64,000 bases of DNA from JACCXM01 sp046328335. GTDB lineage: Bacteria > Chloroflexota > Chloroflexia > Thermomicrobiales > UBA6265. The number at the start of each line of letters is the position of its first letter. Position 1 is the stretch's first letter. Of the stretch, positions 1 through 7,928 are shown piece after piece. The notes below the pieces were generated by a model, which was not told where the DNA came from, searched no databases, and saw only the letters and a list, made by a program, of their open reading frames with translations. The translations under genes and the position numbers were made by a program. Where the stretch lies: the NCBI GenBank assembly GCA_046328335.1, contig JAXLWU010000001.1, positions 248,001 to 312,000 on the forward strand, read 5' to 3'.

Positions 1-746
1 GTGTTGACCGACACACCGCCCTCGATCGTGCCGACATTGAGTGTCGTTTTCGGCGTGCGCGGCAACGGGATGGCGTCGAACTCCCCGATCAACTTCGCCA
101 GGGCGTGGATGGCGTTTGGCCGGCCGAAATCGCCCCAGGAGTGACCGCCCGGTCCGGTAGCGGTGACACGAAAGCGACGGCTACCGACGGCGACGTGCGT
201 GACGCGCCCGAGGTTGTGCCCTTCCAGCGCCACGACGGCGCCGACATCCGGATGGGCGCTCATCACTTCGCGAATGCCGCGCAGATTGCCAAGTCCTTCC
301 TCCCCCACGTTCCCGGTCAGGAGGACATCGACCGCCGGCGTCTCGCCCGCCTGCGCCAGGAGGGACTTCAGTTTGACCGCGGCGGCGACCGCGATGCTGT
401 TATCACCGATGCCCGGACCATCGAGTCGGTCCTCGCCGCGATGGATCGTCAACGGTGTCTCAACCGGGAAGACGGTGTCGATATGCGCGGCGATCAGGAG
501 ACGTTTCCCTCCAGCGCCGGGCGGCACGCGACCGGGAATGCTGGCGACGACATCATCCAGCGTGTCCCGTGCGCTGGCGATCCCCTCCGCCGCGAACAAC
601 TCGGCCACTAGGTGCGATTTGGCGGCTTCGGAACCGGTTGGGGAGGGAACCGCGGCGATCCGGGCCGCGAGGGACAGAACGTCAGGCGAAACCGCGGCGG
701 CGGCGGATCGCACCGCTTCGATGCGCTCGGGTGAAGCGAGAATCAC
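1..746 (-). CDS. M20-family metallopeptidase, 3' end cut by the window edge
   Basis: 248 codons are visible; the C-terminus lies outside the window. The reading frame gives a zinc-peptidase catalytic core: AAHIDTVFP (about residues 86-94, metal ligands His88 and Asp90), GPGIGDNS (bridging Asp115), and GNVGEEGLGN (catalytic and metal-binding Glu149/Glu150). The dimerisation domain then begins near residue 186 with GPGGHSWGDFG, a signature of the M20/M25/M40 fold. These enzymes hydrolyse peptides or N-acyl amino acids in the cytoplasm. The GTG start was chosen because a GGAG sits five bases upstream; the frame stays open further upstream without a better start. It could be a tripeptidase-like or an amidohydrolase-like member; the substrate cannot be told from sequence. 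Confidence 0.85.
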   Translation of the reverse strand, partial: MILASPERIEAVRSAAAAVSPDVLSLAARIAAVPSPTGSEAAKSHLVAELFAAEGIASARDTLDDVVASIPGRVPPGAGGKRLLIAAHIDTVFPVETPLTIHRGEDRLDGPGIGDNSIAVAAAVKLKSLLAQAGETPAVDVLLTGNVGEEGLGNLRGIREVMSAHPDVGAVVALEGHNLGRVTHVAVGSRRFRVTATGPGGHSWGDFGRPNAIHALAKLIGEFDAIPLPRTPKTTLNVGTIEGGVSVN

Positions 747-1232
747 AGGGGCTCCGGCTGTTCTCTCGGACGTGCCCCACCGGAACGCGACAGGCGATTT
801 CGCCTCGGAAAAGCGATCACGGCCGGAAGCGGGCTGTGCCGGAAAGTATAGCAGCAGCAGGGGCGAGACGACGGCTTTTTCCGTGCCATTGCGCCACATC
901 AGGCGGGACGCGGCATCAGCCATGCGTGCTCGAATTCTGAGTCGGGTATCGGTTGCCTTCGTTGCCAGACCGCGACGATTCGCGATCGCCCCACGTGGCC
1001 GATAGCCTGAATGTGGAACGGCTTTCCGCACATTCTCCCGTGCAAGACGCTCGAGAGCGTATGGACCTGCGTGTCCTGCGGGCGGCAGTATCGCCGGAGG
1101 CTGAAGACCGCCGGCTGCCGCGACAAAAGCCCCACCGACTGAGGCGATGCCCGATTCGCCGTAAATCGTTGACGCGTACGTGACGGCGCGATGGCGCTTG
1201 TTCGGGTAAGGCTAAAGCGGCGTGCGAACGAC

Positions 1233-1317
1233 GTGTCGTTCCGAGCCGCTGCGAGGAATCGCGGCGTCGGTCCAGGTCGCGGCTCACGCCGAGATCCCTC
1301 CTGCGTCGGGACGACAC
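1233..1317. repeat. Dispersed palindromic repeat, family A copy 1
   Basis: Outer arms are GTGTCGTTCCGA and TCGGGACGACAC, with inner arms around GAGGAATC and GAGATCCCTC. Comparable elements of 80-100 bases occur at 5066, 7445, 9387, 12348, 26816, 30075, 46435, 46557 and 48922. No transposase is associated with any copy. Confidence 0.75.
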
Positions 1318-1474
1318 CCATGTCCCTGGCTTGATCGACACCATTTCGGCACGTCGCTGAAGGTCTCATCTCCTGACCGCCAACGGCAGAGACGCAGAAT
1401 TGGGCGCCCTTCAAGGAATAGCGGCGCTGTGGAAGGCCCCCTGGACGCCATTGGCGCCGTTGTCGCGGCGAACC

Positions 1475-1503
1475 TTGACACCATTTCTGGCGCGGGCTAG
1501 TTT
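1475..1503 (+). promoter_or_regulatory. Sigma-70-type promoter for sdhA
   Basis: A perfect -35 TTGACA (1475-1480) is followed after 17 bases by TAGTTT (1498-1503). Transcription would start near 1510, leaving a leader of about 80 bases before the sdhA GTG. Confidence 0.55.
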
Positions 1504-1590
1504 TGCCATGGAGTGGCCGCTTCTGTCGTTGAGGACGACCCTCCCCGGCCGACTCGCCCGACCACGCACTCAGTTGACGGAGGATCGAAC

Positions 1591-3321
1591 GTGAGTTATC
1601 AGCGGTACGACGCGGTCATCGTGGGCGCGGGCGGCGCGGGGCTGATGGCCGCGATCCAGATGGCCGGCAAGGCGAACATCGCTGTCATCAGCAAACTTTA
1701 CCCAACCCGCTCGCACACGGGAGCCGCCCAGGGTGGCATCAGCGCCGCCCTCGGCAATGTCGAGGAAGATCACTGGCAGTGGCACATGTTCGACACCGTC
1801 AAGGGTGGGGACTACCTCGTCGATCAGGATGCCGCCGAAGTGCTTGCCAAAGAAGCGATCGAGGCGGTGCTCGAACTCGAGCACATGGGGCTTCCCTTCA
1901 ATCGCACTCCAGACGGACGCCTCGATCAGCGCCGCTTCGGCGGCCACACCCGCAACTTCGGTGAAGGACCGGTGAAACGCGCCTGCTACGCAGCGGACCG
2001 CACCGGGCACATGATCTTGCAGACCCTCTACCAGCAGGGGATCAAGCACCAGGTCAATTTCCTCGACGAGTTCCATGCCCTCGACCTGCTCGTCAGCGAC
2101 GACGGCCGCGCCTGCGGCGTGGTCGCGCTCGAACTGCGCACCGGCGAGATTCACACTATCCACGCCAAGACGGTGCTCTGGGCCACGGGTGGTTTCGGCC
2201 GCATCTTCCGGGTCACTTCCAATGCCATGGCCGGCACCGGCGATGGCTTCGCCATCCCCTTCCGGCGCGGCGTGCCCCTGATGGACATGGAGTTCTATCA
2301 GTTCCACCCGACGGGGCTGTACAAGCTCGGCATTCTCCTCTCGGAAGCGGCCCGCGGCGAAGGCGGTATTCTGCGCAACAGCGAGGGCGAGGCGTTCGCT
2401 GCCCGCTACGCGCCGACCCTCAAGGACCTCGCGCCGCGGGACATGGTCTCCCGCTTCATTTACCAGGAGGTCAAGGAAGGGCGCGGCATCGAGGGGAAGG
2501 ACTACGTTCATCTCGATCTCACCCACCTACCGGAAGAGGTCATCGACAAGAAACTGCCGGACGTCACCGACTTCGCCCGCACCTACCTCCGGGTCGAGCC
2601 GAAGAAGCAGCCAGTGCCGATCCAGCCGACGGCGCATTACGCGATGGGTGGCATTCCCACCGATCTTGATGGCCGCGTCTTGCTGGACGCCAGTGCTGCC
2701 ACTATTCCGGGCCTCTACTCCGCCGGTGAAAACGCGTGCGTCTCCGTGCATGGCGCCAACCGGTTGGGCACCAATTCATTGGTCGATCTCGTGGTCTTCG
2801 GGCGTCGCGCCGGGAAGCATATGCTCGACTACGTGCGCAGCAACGATTTGCCGACCCTGCCGCCCGATCCCGAGTTTCTCGGCCGGGCGGAGGTCTCGAC
2901 TCTCCTCTCCCGCAAGAAGGAGGAGCGTGTCGCCGATATCCGGCGCGATCTCCAGGCGATGATGATGGACAAGGCCTCGGTGGTGCGCAACGCGGAGAGC
3001 CTAACCGAGGCGAAAGCGAGCCTGGCGGAGTTGCGGACGCGCTACGGTCACGCCGGCATCGACGACCACGGGGCGATCTTCAATACCGATCTGACCGAGG
3101 CGCTCGAACTTGGCGCGATGCTCGATTGCGCGGATGCCCTCGTCGAGGGAGCGCTCGCCCGTGAGGAGAGCCGCGGCGCGCACTACCGCACCGATTTTCC
3201 CAATCGCGATGATGTCAACTGGTTGAAGCATACGATGCTGCGCAAGACCTCCGGCGGACTCGAGTTGACCAAGAAATCGGTCAGCATCACCGAGTTCCAG
3301 CCGAAGGAGCGCAAGTACTGA
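1591..3321 (+). CDS. sdhA: Succinate dehydrogenase flavoprotein subunit
   Basis: Oxidises succinate to fumarate at the membrane and passes electrons through FAD to SdhB; 576 residues, the usual family length. The FAD-binding VGAGGAG lies at residues 11-17. SHTGAAQGG (about 41-49) carries His42, which matches the covalent FAD-attachment histidine. Active-site blocks FHPTGL, RGEGGILRN and HGANRLGTNSL (His at about 387) are intact. The start is GTG at 1591, seven bases after GGAGG; the frame is open for 26 more codons upstream, but that part has no family similarity. sdhB follows after 73 bases and a small membrane protein after that. No SdhC/SdhD-type cytochrome b gene is recognisable nearby. 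A fumarate reductase role cannot be excluded on sequence alone. Confidence 0.95.
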   Translation: MSYQRYDAVIVGAGGAGLMAAIQMAGKANIAVISKLYPTRSHTGAAQGGISAALGNVEEDHWQWHMFDTVKGGDYLVDQDAAEVLAKEAIEAVLELEHMGLPFNRTPDGRLDQRRFGGHTRNFGEGPVKRACYAADRTGHMILQTLYQQGIKHQVNFLDEFHALDLLVSDDGRACGVVALELRTGEIHTIHAKTVLWATGGFGRIFRVTSNAMAGTGDGFAIPFRRGVPLMDMEFYQFHPTGLYKLGILLSEAARGEGGILRNSEGEAFAARYAPTLKDLAPRDMVSRFIYQEVKEGRGIEGKDYVHLDLTHLPEEVIDKKLPDVTDFARTYLRVEPKKQPVPIQPTAHYAMGGIPTDLDGRVLLDASAATIPGLYSAGENACVSVHGANRLGTNSLVDLVVFGRRAGKHMLDYVRSNDLPTLPPDPEFLGRAEVSTLLSRKKEERVADIRRDLQAMMMDKASVVRNAESLTEAKASLAELRTRYGHAGIDDHGAIFNTDLTEALELGAMLDCADALVEGALAREESRGAHYRTDFPNRDDVNWLKHTMLRKTSGGLELTKKSVSITEFQPKERKY

Positions 3322-3394
3322 TCGATCGGCCGCAAAGCGCCCGTTGGGGTGAGCGTTCGCTGGCGATCACTGGAAGCGATACACAGGAGCACTC

Positions 3395-4093
3395 GTGGAC
3401 TATACGTTTCGCATCAAGCGGTACGATCCGAATGTCGATGTCAAACCGCACTTCGCGGAGTATCCGGTATCCCTCGAAGAGACGGACCGGGTGCTGGATG
3501 GTCTCAACCAGATCAAATGGCGCCACGACGGCACGCTGACCTACCGGCGCTCCTGCGCCCATGGCGTCTGTGGTTCGGATGCCATGCGCATCAATGGCCG
3601 CAACCACCTCGCCTGCAAGACGCTGATGGGCGAGTTCGGCAAGAAGTTGACCATCGAGCCGCTGATCGGCTTCACGGTCATCAAGGACCTCGTCGTCGAT
3701 ATGGACGAGTTCTTTGCCGGGTACAAGTCAGTCAAGCCGTACCTGATCGCGGGGGAGGCCCCGCACGGCGAGGAGCGGCGGCAGTCGCCGGAGCAACTCG
3801 ACCGCTACGAGAACGCCACTAAGTGCATTCTCTGCGCTTCGTGCACGACCTCCTGCCCGATCACCTGGACCAACGAGAGTTTCGTCGGCCCGGCAGCGAT
3901 CGTGAACGCGGCGCGATTCATCTATGACAGCCGCGACGAGGGCGCGGCAGACCGCTTGCGCATTCTGAACACCCAGTCAGGCGTCTGGCGCTGCCGCACG
4001 GTTTTCAACTGCACCGAGGCCTGCCCCCGCGATATCGAGGTGACGCGGATCATCGAAGATGTGAAGCGGACGCTCTTGCTGGAACGGGTCTAG
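3395..4093 (+). CDS. sdhB: Succinate dehydrogenase iron-sulfur subunit
   Basis: Relays electrons from SdhA towards quinone; 232 residues, normal length. The N-terminal 2Fe-2S domain has SCAHGVCGSDAM (Cys54 and Cys59, with Asp62 in the position where many SdhB proteins use Asp) followed by a fourth ligand in HLACKT. The C-terminal domain carries CILCASCTTSCP from Cys144 for the 4Fe-4S cluster and CRTVFNCTEACP for the 3Fe-4S cluster. The GTG start is preceded by AGGAGC. The gene sits directly after sdhA and is almost certainly cotranscribed with it. Confidence 0.95.
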   Translation: MDYTFRIKRYDPNVDVKPHFAEYPVSLEETDRVLDGLNQIKWRHDGTLTYRRSCAHGVCGSDAMRINGRNHLACKTLMGEFGKKLTIEPLIGFTVIKDLVVDMDEFFAGYKSVKPYLIAGEAPHGEERRQSPEQLDRYENATKCILCASCTTSCPITWTNESFVGPAAIVNAARFIYDSRDEGAADRLRILNTQSGVWRCRTVFNCTEACPRDIEVTRIIEDVKRTLLLERV

Positions 4094-4109
4094 CGGCCGC
4101 TGCCCGGCG

Positions 4110-4592
4110 ATGTCCGAACTCTGGACCTGGCTCAACACCCCGCCGACCTACGATCAGGTCCTCCAGCCGTTCGGCGCTCTTTATCTCATCGTCTTTGCCG
4201 TCGGGTTTGGCGGCTCGGCCTGGCTAAGCGGCGACGGCGCGACGCGGATCGGCAGGAACCCAGCGCACATCGCCGGATTGCGGCACTGGTCCCAGGTCGG
4301 GCTCTGGATCTTCGGTCCGGGGCTCTTCTTTTTCGGGGTGGGCGCCCTGCAGATCAACCCGCTCTCGTTCGGGGAACCGATCTGGTTGGTCGGGTCGGTG
4401 ATCGCCCTGGTAATCGCGGGATATCGCTGCCTGCGCTGGTGGCAGACAGTCTATCCGCGGGAACTCGCCGCGGCGGATAGCGCCTCGCGTGCCGTGGAGT
4501 GGGCAGCCAACGGCGCCTGGAGCGAGCCGGATGGCCGAACCGCGGGCACGATCGTCACCCGATCGAACGCGGGCGGTTTGCTACGCGAGTAG
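4110..4592 (+). CDS. Small three-helix membrane protein following sdhB
   Basis: 160 residues, no family recognised. Three hydrophobic stretches are visible at about residues 20-39, 63-84 and 90-108, followed by a polar C-terminal tail of about 45 residues. It starts 16 bases after the sdhB stop, so cotranscription with sdhAB is likely. Position and helix number would suit a membrane anchor for the dehydrogenase. However, the haem and quinone motifs of SdhC/SdhD are not recognisable; the only conspicuous histidines are those in HIAGLRHW between the first and second helices. Its role as an anchor is inference from position only. Confidence 0.7.
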   Translation: MSELWTWLNTPPTYDQVLQPFGALYLIVFAVGFGGSAWLSGDGATRIGRNPAHIAGLRHWSQVGLWIFGPGLFFFGVGALQINPLSFGEPIWLVGSVIALVIAGYRCLRWWQTVYPRELAAADSASRAVEWAANGAWSEPDGRTAGTIVTRSNAGGLLRE

Positions 4593-4624
4593 CGTTGGAC
4601 AGGGCGGCCGGTTCGCCGGGGCCG

Positions 4625-4680
4625 CCCCCTCACCCCAACCCCTCGCCCCGGGCGCGGGGCGAGGGGCTGGGGTGAGGGGC
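4625..4680. terminator. Long hairpin (family B) after the sdh operon
   Basis: CCCCTCACCCCAACCCCTCG pairs with the downstream CGAGGGGCTGGGGTGAGGGG around a short GC loop. The stem is very long and GC-rich and has no clear U-tract. It lies between sdhAB and the oppositely oriented SRP RNA gene, so it may act as a bidirectional stop or as an mRNA 3' stabiliser. Confidence 0.65.
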
Positions 4681-4710
4681 GTTCCGCCAATTGGCATCTC
4701 CCGACGAAGA

Positions 4711-4737
4711 ACGCCCCGCTCTATTCGAGTGGGGCGT
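4711..4737 (-). terminator. Rho-independent terminator of the SRP RNA gene
   Basis: On the minus strand, ACGCCCCACTC is followed by a five-base loop and GAGCGGGGCGT, then TTCTTC. It begins just downstream of the predicted RNA 3' end. Confidence 0.7.
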
Positions 4738-4745
4738 CCAGGAAA

Positions 4746-5012
4746 GGCCGTGCACCTCTTGTCGATCGCAGCGATCCGGCTTTTCAACGGCCGCTAGCTC
4801 CGGTTGGGCTTCCCCACGTCACCCGGGGAGTTCGGTTTACGGCTGCTACCTTCCGGTCCTGACCGGGTTCGCCGTTCCCCGCCGCGCGGGACCCTTCCAT
4901 CAACACCGCGTACCGCCGCAAGTCCCGCAGCACCGGACCTCGAAGAGGAGTTCAACCCCGCTAAGGCGGGTTGCGGGTTCAGGGCACCGCCAGCTCCCCA
5001 TCTAGCACGACC
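4746..5012 (-). ncRNA. ffs: Signal recognition particle RNA, large bacterial type
   Basis: Read on the minus strand, this contains the universal SRP domain IV core GGTCAGGACCGGAAGG followed by TAGCAGCC, which binds Ffh. The 5' part (GGGGAGCTGGCGGTGCCCTG and onward) and the 3' part (ending GAGGTGCACGG) resemble the Alu-domain-containing 6S/scRNA of Bacillus rather than the short 4.5S RNA of enterobacteria. Ends were placed where GGTCGTGC (5012-5005) pairs with GCACGGCC (4753-4746), giving about 267 nt. A possible -10 (TAAACT, 5024-5019) lies seven bases before the 5' end. The RNA works with Ffh and FtsY in membrane targeting. Confidence 0.92.
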
Positions 5013-5065
5013 ACGTCCAGTTTACCGCGTGGTGCCGAAAATGTGTCGTTCAAACGGAGACTATG

Positions 5066-5150
5066 GTGTCGTCCCGACGGCAGGAGGGACCTCGGCGTTG
5101 ATGCCCGCCACGAGACCCCCGAAATTCCTCGCCGCCGCTCGGACCGACAC
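5066..5150. repeat. Dispersed palindromic repeat, family A copy 2
   Basis: Begins GTGTCGTCCCGACGG with GGAGGGACCTCGGCG in the left half and ends GGACCGACAC. It lies upstream of the SRP RNA promoter and downstream of the ferredoxin gene. Confidence 0.65.
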
Positions 5151-5189
5151 GGTATTCGCCCCGCCCGATGCGTTTCCGTCAGCCTGATC

Positions 5190-5555
5190 TCAAAATGGCG
5201 CTTTGCCGCCTGGGCAGAGGAGCGGCCAGTCTTCCGGCTGCGGACCGGCATCGCCCATGTCCGGATTCTCGACGAGACGGCGCAGCACGCGCACCGTGAG
5301 ATCGTCACAGCAGCGCACCTGGCAGGAGAGCCGCATGTTCTCCGGGCGATCCTCGACGGTGGCCAGCCGCGCCTCTTCCGCCTCGGTCATCGGTCCAGGA
5401 TCCCCTTCGAGGATCTGGACACGGCAGGTGGTGCAGCGGGCATTGCCGCCGCAGCGGTGCAAGATATCGACGCCCGCGTCCATGATCGCCAGCACGAGCC
5501 GCTGCCCATCCGGCGCGGTCGTGGTGCCGATTCCTTCCATGCGAATCGTCGCCAC
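5190..5555 (-). CDS. 2Fe-2S ferredoxin
   Basis: 121 residues with a plant/adrenodoxin-type ferredoxin fold. The ligand pattern is CGGNARCTTC (about residues 35-44) and a distal Cys in LSCQ (about 77); the leading ligand Cys is in HRCGG. It would act as a soluble cytoplasmic electron carrier. The C-terminal 30 residues (PQPEDWPLLCPGGKAPF) are an extension with one more Cys. It stands alone between the SRP RNA and an unknown gene on the same strand, so its partner enzyme cannot be inferred from position. Confidence 0.85.
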   Translation of the reverse strand: MATIRMEGIGTTTAPDGQRLVLAIMDAGVDILHRCGGNARCTTCRVQILEGDPGPMTEAEEARLATVEDRPENMRLSCQVRCCDDLTVRVLRRLVENPDMGDAGPQPEDWPLLCPGGKAPF

Positions 5556-5661
5556 CAGTTCCCTCCCCCAACATCGTTTGCTTCCGCGACTGAACTCGCG
5601 CCGATGCTACCAACGGACTCCCGTGCTGGAGTGTAGCCTCGCCCGCGTCCGATTCGATTGT

Positions 5662-6084
5662 TCAGGCGTGATAGTGCGGTCCCCCGACCAACCGCTGGCG
5701 AAACCGCTCCGAGAACTCGGCCGCGTGCGGTCCGGCCAGCACGACCGATCCGGTGTGGCCGTGGCGCGAGGTGCCGGTGACGAAGGGGTAGATGATCGCT
5801 CCCTCGACGAAACGGCGCTCGACGTAGAAGAGTTCGACGCTGATGCGGGCGAAGATGGTGTACGCCACCTGGTCGGCGGTCATCAGATCGGCAACGGGAC
5901 GATCCACCCAGAACTGCAGGGTGATATGGTGCTCCTCGATCTCCGGCTCACCGATCAGATGGACATCGGTGAGATCGGAGACGAGGCGCTCCGCCTCCAT
6001 GGCGAAGCGAATGTTGGCGTCGGTGTCCTCGATCCACGATTCCCCGTAGCGGACGCACAGGGCAGCCACGATGTCATCGACCAT
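5662..6084 (-). CDS. Hypothetical protein
   Basis: 140 residues; no family recognised. The protein is soluble, acidic in its first half, and contains an alternating hydrophobic pattern (HHITLQFWVDRP, then VAYTIFARISVELFYVERRF) suggesting a beta-rich core; it ends in a His-rich tail (GGPHYHA). The ATG at 6084 is favoured over an upstream in-frame ATG at 6120 because an AGGG lies about six bases before it. It is transcribed away from the M24 peptidase gene, with which it shares about 110 bases of upstream DNA. Confidence 0.6.
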   Translation of the reverse strand: MVDDIVAALCVRYGESWIEDTDANIRFAMEAERLVSDLTDVHLIGEPEIEEHHITLQFWVDRPVADLMTADQVAYTIFARISVELFYVERRFVEGAIIYPFVTGTSRHGHTGSVVLAGPHAAEFSERFRQRLVGGPHYHA

Positions 6085-6195
6085 GCTGACCCTTTGCTCC
6101 CTTCCGTCATCGCGATCCACGAGCGCCGCGCGATTTCTATACTAGCCGGGACGAACGTGTCACTCTACAGCACGGGCAGGATGAGAGGGCATGCC

Positions 6196-7365
6196 GTGGA
6201 CAGCGCCGTACCGCTGATCACGAAGGACGATTTTCGCAAACGACAGAACGCGGCGCGACAGGCAACCGAAGCGGCCGGTTTCGCCGCGCTCCTGGCCGTC
6301 GGCCGCTCGTTCTACGACCGGCCCGGCGATCTTGCCTATCTGACCGGGCACTTTCCGCCCTTCCCCACCGCCGTCTTCTCCGAGCAGAGCCGTGGGCTTG
6401 GTCATGCCTTCTTCCTGTTGCCGGTGCATGGGGAGCCGGTGCTGCTGACCGATCCCCGCCGGCATCGCGCCGATCTGGTCGCCGTCGCTGATGTCCGGGC
6501 AAGCGCCGATCTTGGCGCCGCGTTGATCGCGCTTCTGCGCGAGCGGGGGTTGACCGCGGGCACGGTCGCCGTGGCGGGGGATGATCTGCTTCCCGCTCCA
6601 ATCGACCGTGAACTCCGCGCCAAGCTGCCGGGGTTGACGCTCGTCCCAGACGACGCGATCGTGGCCGCGTTGCGTAGGCGCAAGAGCGCCGCGGAGATCG
6701 ATCTGCTGCGGGCCGGTGGGCGTGCCGCCGACGCGGGGATCATGGCGGTGCGCGATCTGCTCACCAAACCCGGCGTCACCGAGCGGCAATTGTGCGCCGC
6801 GGGGATCGCGGCGACGATGCTGGCCGGGGCCGATTTCGTCCGCTATTTCCGGGTCCACTCCGGTCCCTGGTCGTCGGCCGGATCGCGCTGGCCGCAGGCA
6901 ACAGACCGGGTGATCGCCGACGGCGAGATTGTGGTCGTCGATAACGTCGGCGCGTTGGGCGGCTATGGCTTCGACGTCAACCGGACGCTGGTGAAAGGCG
7001 AGCCGGGGGAGCAGGACCGGGCGATGCTGGAAACCGCCGCACGCGCGACGGACGCCGCGGTCGCCGCCTGTGTGGCCGGGGCCCGGGTCTCCGGCGTGAC
7101 CACCGCGGCGCGGGCCGTCACCGATGCCTCGCCGTTTGCCACCTCGGCTCCGGTGATGATAGGCCACGCTATCGGCATCGAGACGGTTGAACTCCCCTAT
7201 CTGGAGCCGGAAAGCGAGACAGTCCTCGAGCCAGGGATGGTGCTCTGTATCGAACCGGGCATTTTCATCAGCGGCGGCAACGGCGTCTCCATCGAGCAGG
7301 AAGTCGTCATTCGCGAGGCCGGGCCGCCGGAGGTGATTACCCCTACTCCGCTCCGGCTGTGGTAG
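6196..7365 (+). CDS. M24-family aminopeptidase (Xaa-Pro dipeptidase-like)
   Basis: 389 residues in two parts: an N-terminal creatinase-like domain (about 1-170) and a C-terminal pita-bread peptidase domain. Metal-ligand blocks of the M24 family are recognisable: VVVDNVGALGGYGFDVNRT (first Asp of the pair and the later Asp), GHAIGIETVELPY (His), CIEPGIF (Glu) and IEQEVV (Glu). The GTG at 6196 has AGAGGG six bases upstream; an alternative in-frame ATG at 6181 has its purine tract too close. The predicted activity is removal of N-terminal residues next to proline or a related dipeptidase. The gene stands alone, divergent from the hypothetical gene at 5662-6084. Confidence 0.85.
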   Translation: MDSAVPLITKDDFRKRQNAARQATEAAGFAALLAVGRSFYDRPGDLAYLTGHFPPFPTAVFSEQSRGLGHAFFLLPVHGEPVLLTDPRRHRADLVAVADVRASADLGAALIALLRERGLTAGTVAVAGDDLLPAPIDRELRAKLPGLTLVPDDAIVAALRRRKSAAEIDLLRAGGRAADAGIMAVRDLLTKPGVTERQLCAAGIAATMLAGADFVRYFRVHSGPWSSAGSRWPQATDRVIADGEIVVVDNVGALGGYGFDVNRTLVKGEPGEQDRAMLETAARATDAAVAACVAGARVSGVTTAARAVTDASPFATSAPVMIGHAIGIETVELPYLEPESETVLEPGMVLCIEPGIFISGGNGVSIEQEVVIREAGPPEVITPTPLRLW

Positions 7366-7444
7366 GCGACAATGGCGAGAAACGGGTGAGCGACAGGAAG
7401 CGGCCGCGAGTACATGACCGTTCCCGAACACCGCCGATCTCGAT

Positions 7445-7533
7445 GTGTCATGCTGACGAAGGAAGCATCTCGACGGATCGCAACCGGACGGTGAGAGCAC
7501 CGAGATGCTTCGCCTGAGGGCTCAGCATGACAC
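7445..7533. repeat. Dispersed palindromic repeat, family A copy 3
   Basis: Arms are GTGTCATGCTGACGAAGG with GCATCTCG on the left and CGAGATGCTT with CAGCATGACAC on the right. This copy resembles the one at 48922 (GATGCTTCG arms) more than the GGGACCTCGGCG type. Confidence 0.75.
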
Positions 7534-7658
7534 CTGATGGTGAACAACGTACTCGACATGGTACAGAGTGCTGGTGACGCCATCGGGACGTGGACACGGG
7601 GGCAGCGCACGCGCCGTCATGACCTGACGGGGATCGTTGGCAAGAAGGAGTACGCAGG

Positions 7659-7928
7659 GTGGTATCGCGGATTCTCGATTGGGTTTTTCAGCGGTCGCGC
7701 GTCGCGCCGGAAGTGCCGCTCTGCCCAGATCACCATACTCCGATGCGGGTGCGCGGTTATCAGGGGAGCCCGGCCCGCTTCAGTTACCAGACCGAAGAAA
7801 CCTACACGGTGATCTTCTTCTGCCCGGTGCCGGGGTGTGACCATACCGCGACCGCGCAGATGGCGATGACGCAGATTCCGGTGCCGGGCGCGGCGCCGAA
7901 GCGCCCGGTCTACGCCCGCCGCGACTGA
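7659..7928 (+). CDS. Small zinc-ribbon-like protein
   Basis: 89 residues; no named family recognised. Two potential metal-binding knuckles are visible: CPDHH near residue 22 and CPVPGCDH near residue 55, separated by an aromatic-rich segment. The spacing suggests a single zinc ribbon. The GTG start has GGAG eight bases upstream. The last 19 bases overlap the end of the convergent dUTPase-like gene. Confidence 0.55.
   Translation: MVSRILDWVFQRSRVAPEVPLCPDHHTPMRVRGYQGSPARFSYQTEETYTVIFFCPVPGCDHTATAQMAMTQIPVPGAAPKRPVYARRD

Larger units (their letters stand above)
747..1590. other. Intergenic region before sdhA
   Basis: No convincing gene is present in these roughly 840 bases. Several open frames exist on both strands, but their translations are Arg/Ser/Pro-rich and resemble no protein family. 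The region contains one family A palindromic repeat (1233-1317), a second CACCATTTC-type fragment beside it, and the sdhA promoter near its right end. Confidence 0.6.

Noticed and set aside
1233..1317. Family A repeats as insertion sequence ends
   Set aside because: No transposase gene or fragment lies between or beside any copy, and the elements are only 80-100 bases.
899..1414. A 171-codon minus-strand open frame before sdhA
   Set aside because: The translation runs through a family A repeat and is Arg/Ser-rich with no family signal; similar peptides arise wherever that repeat is read in the same frame.
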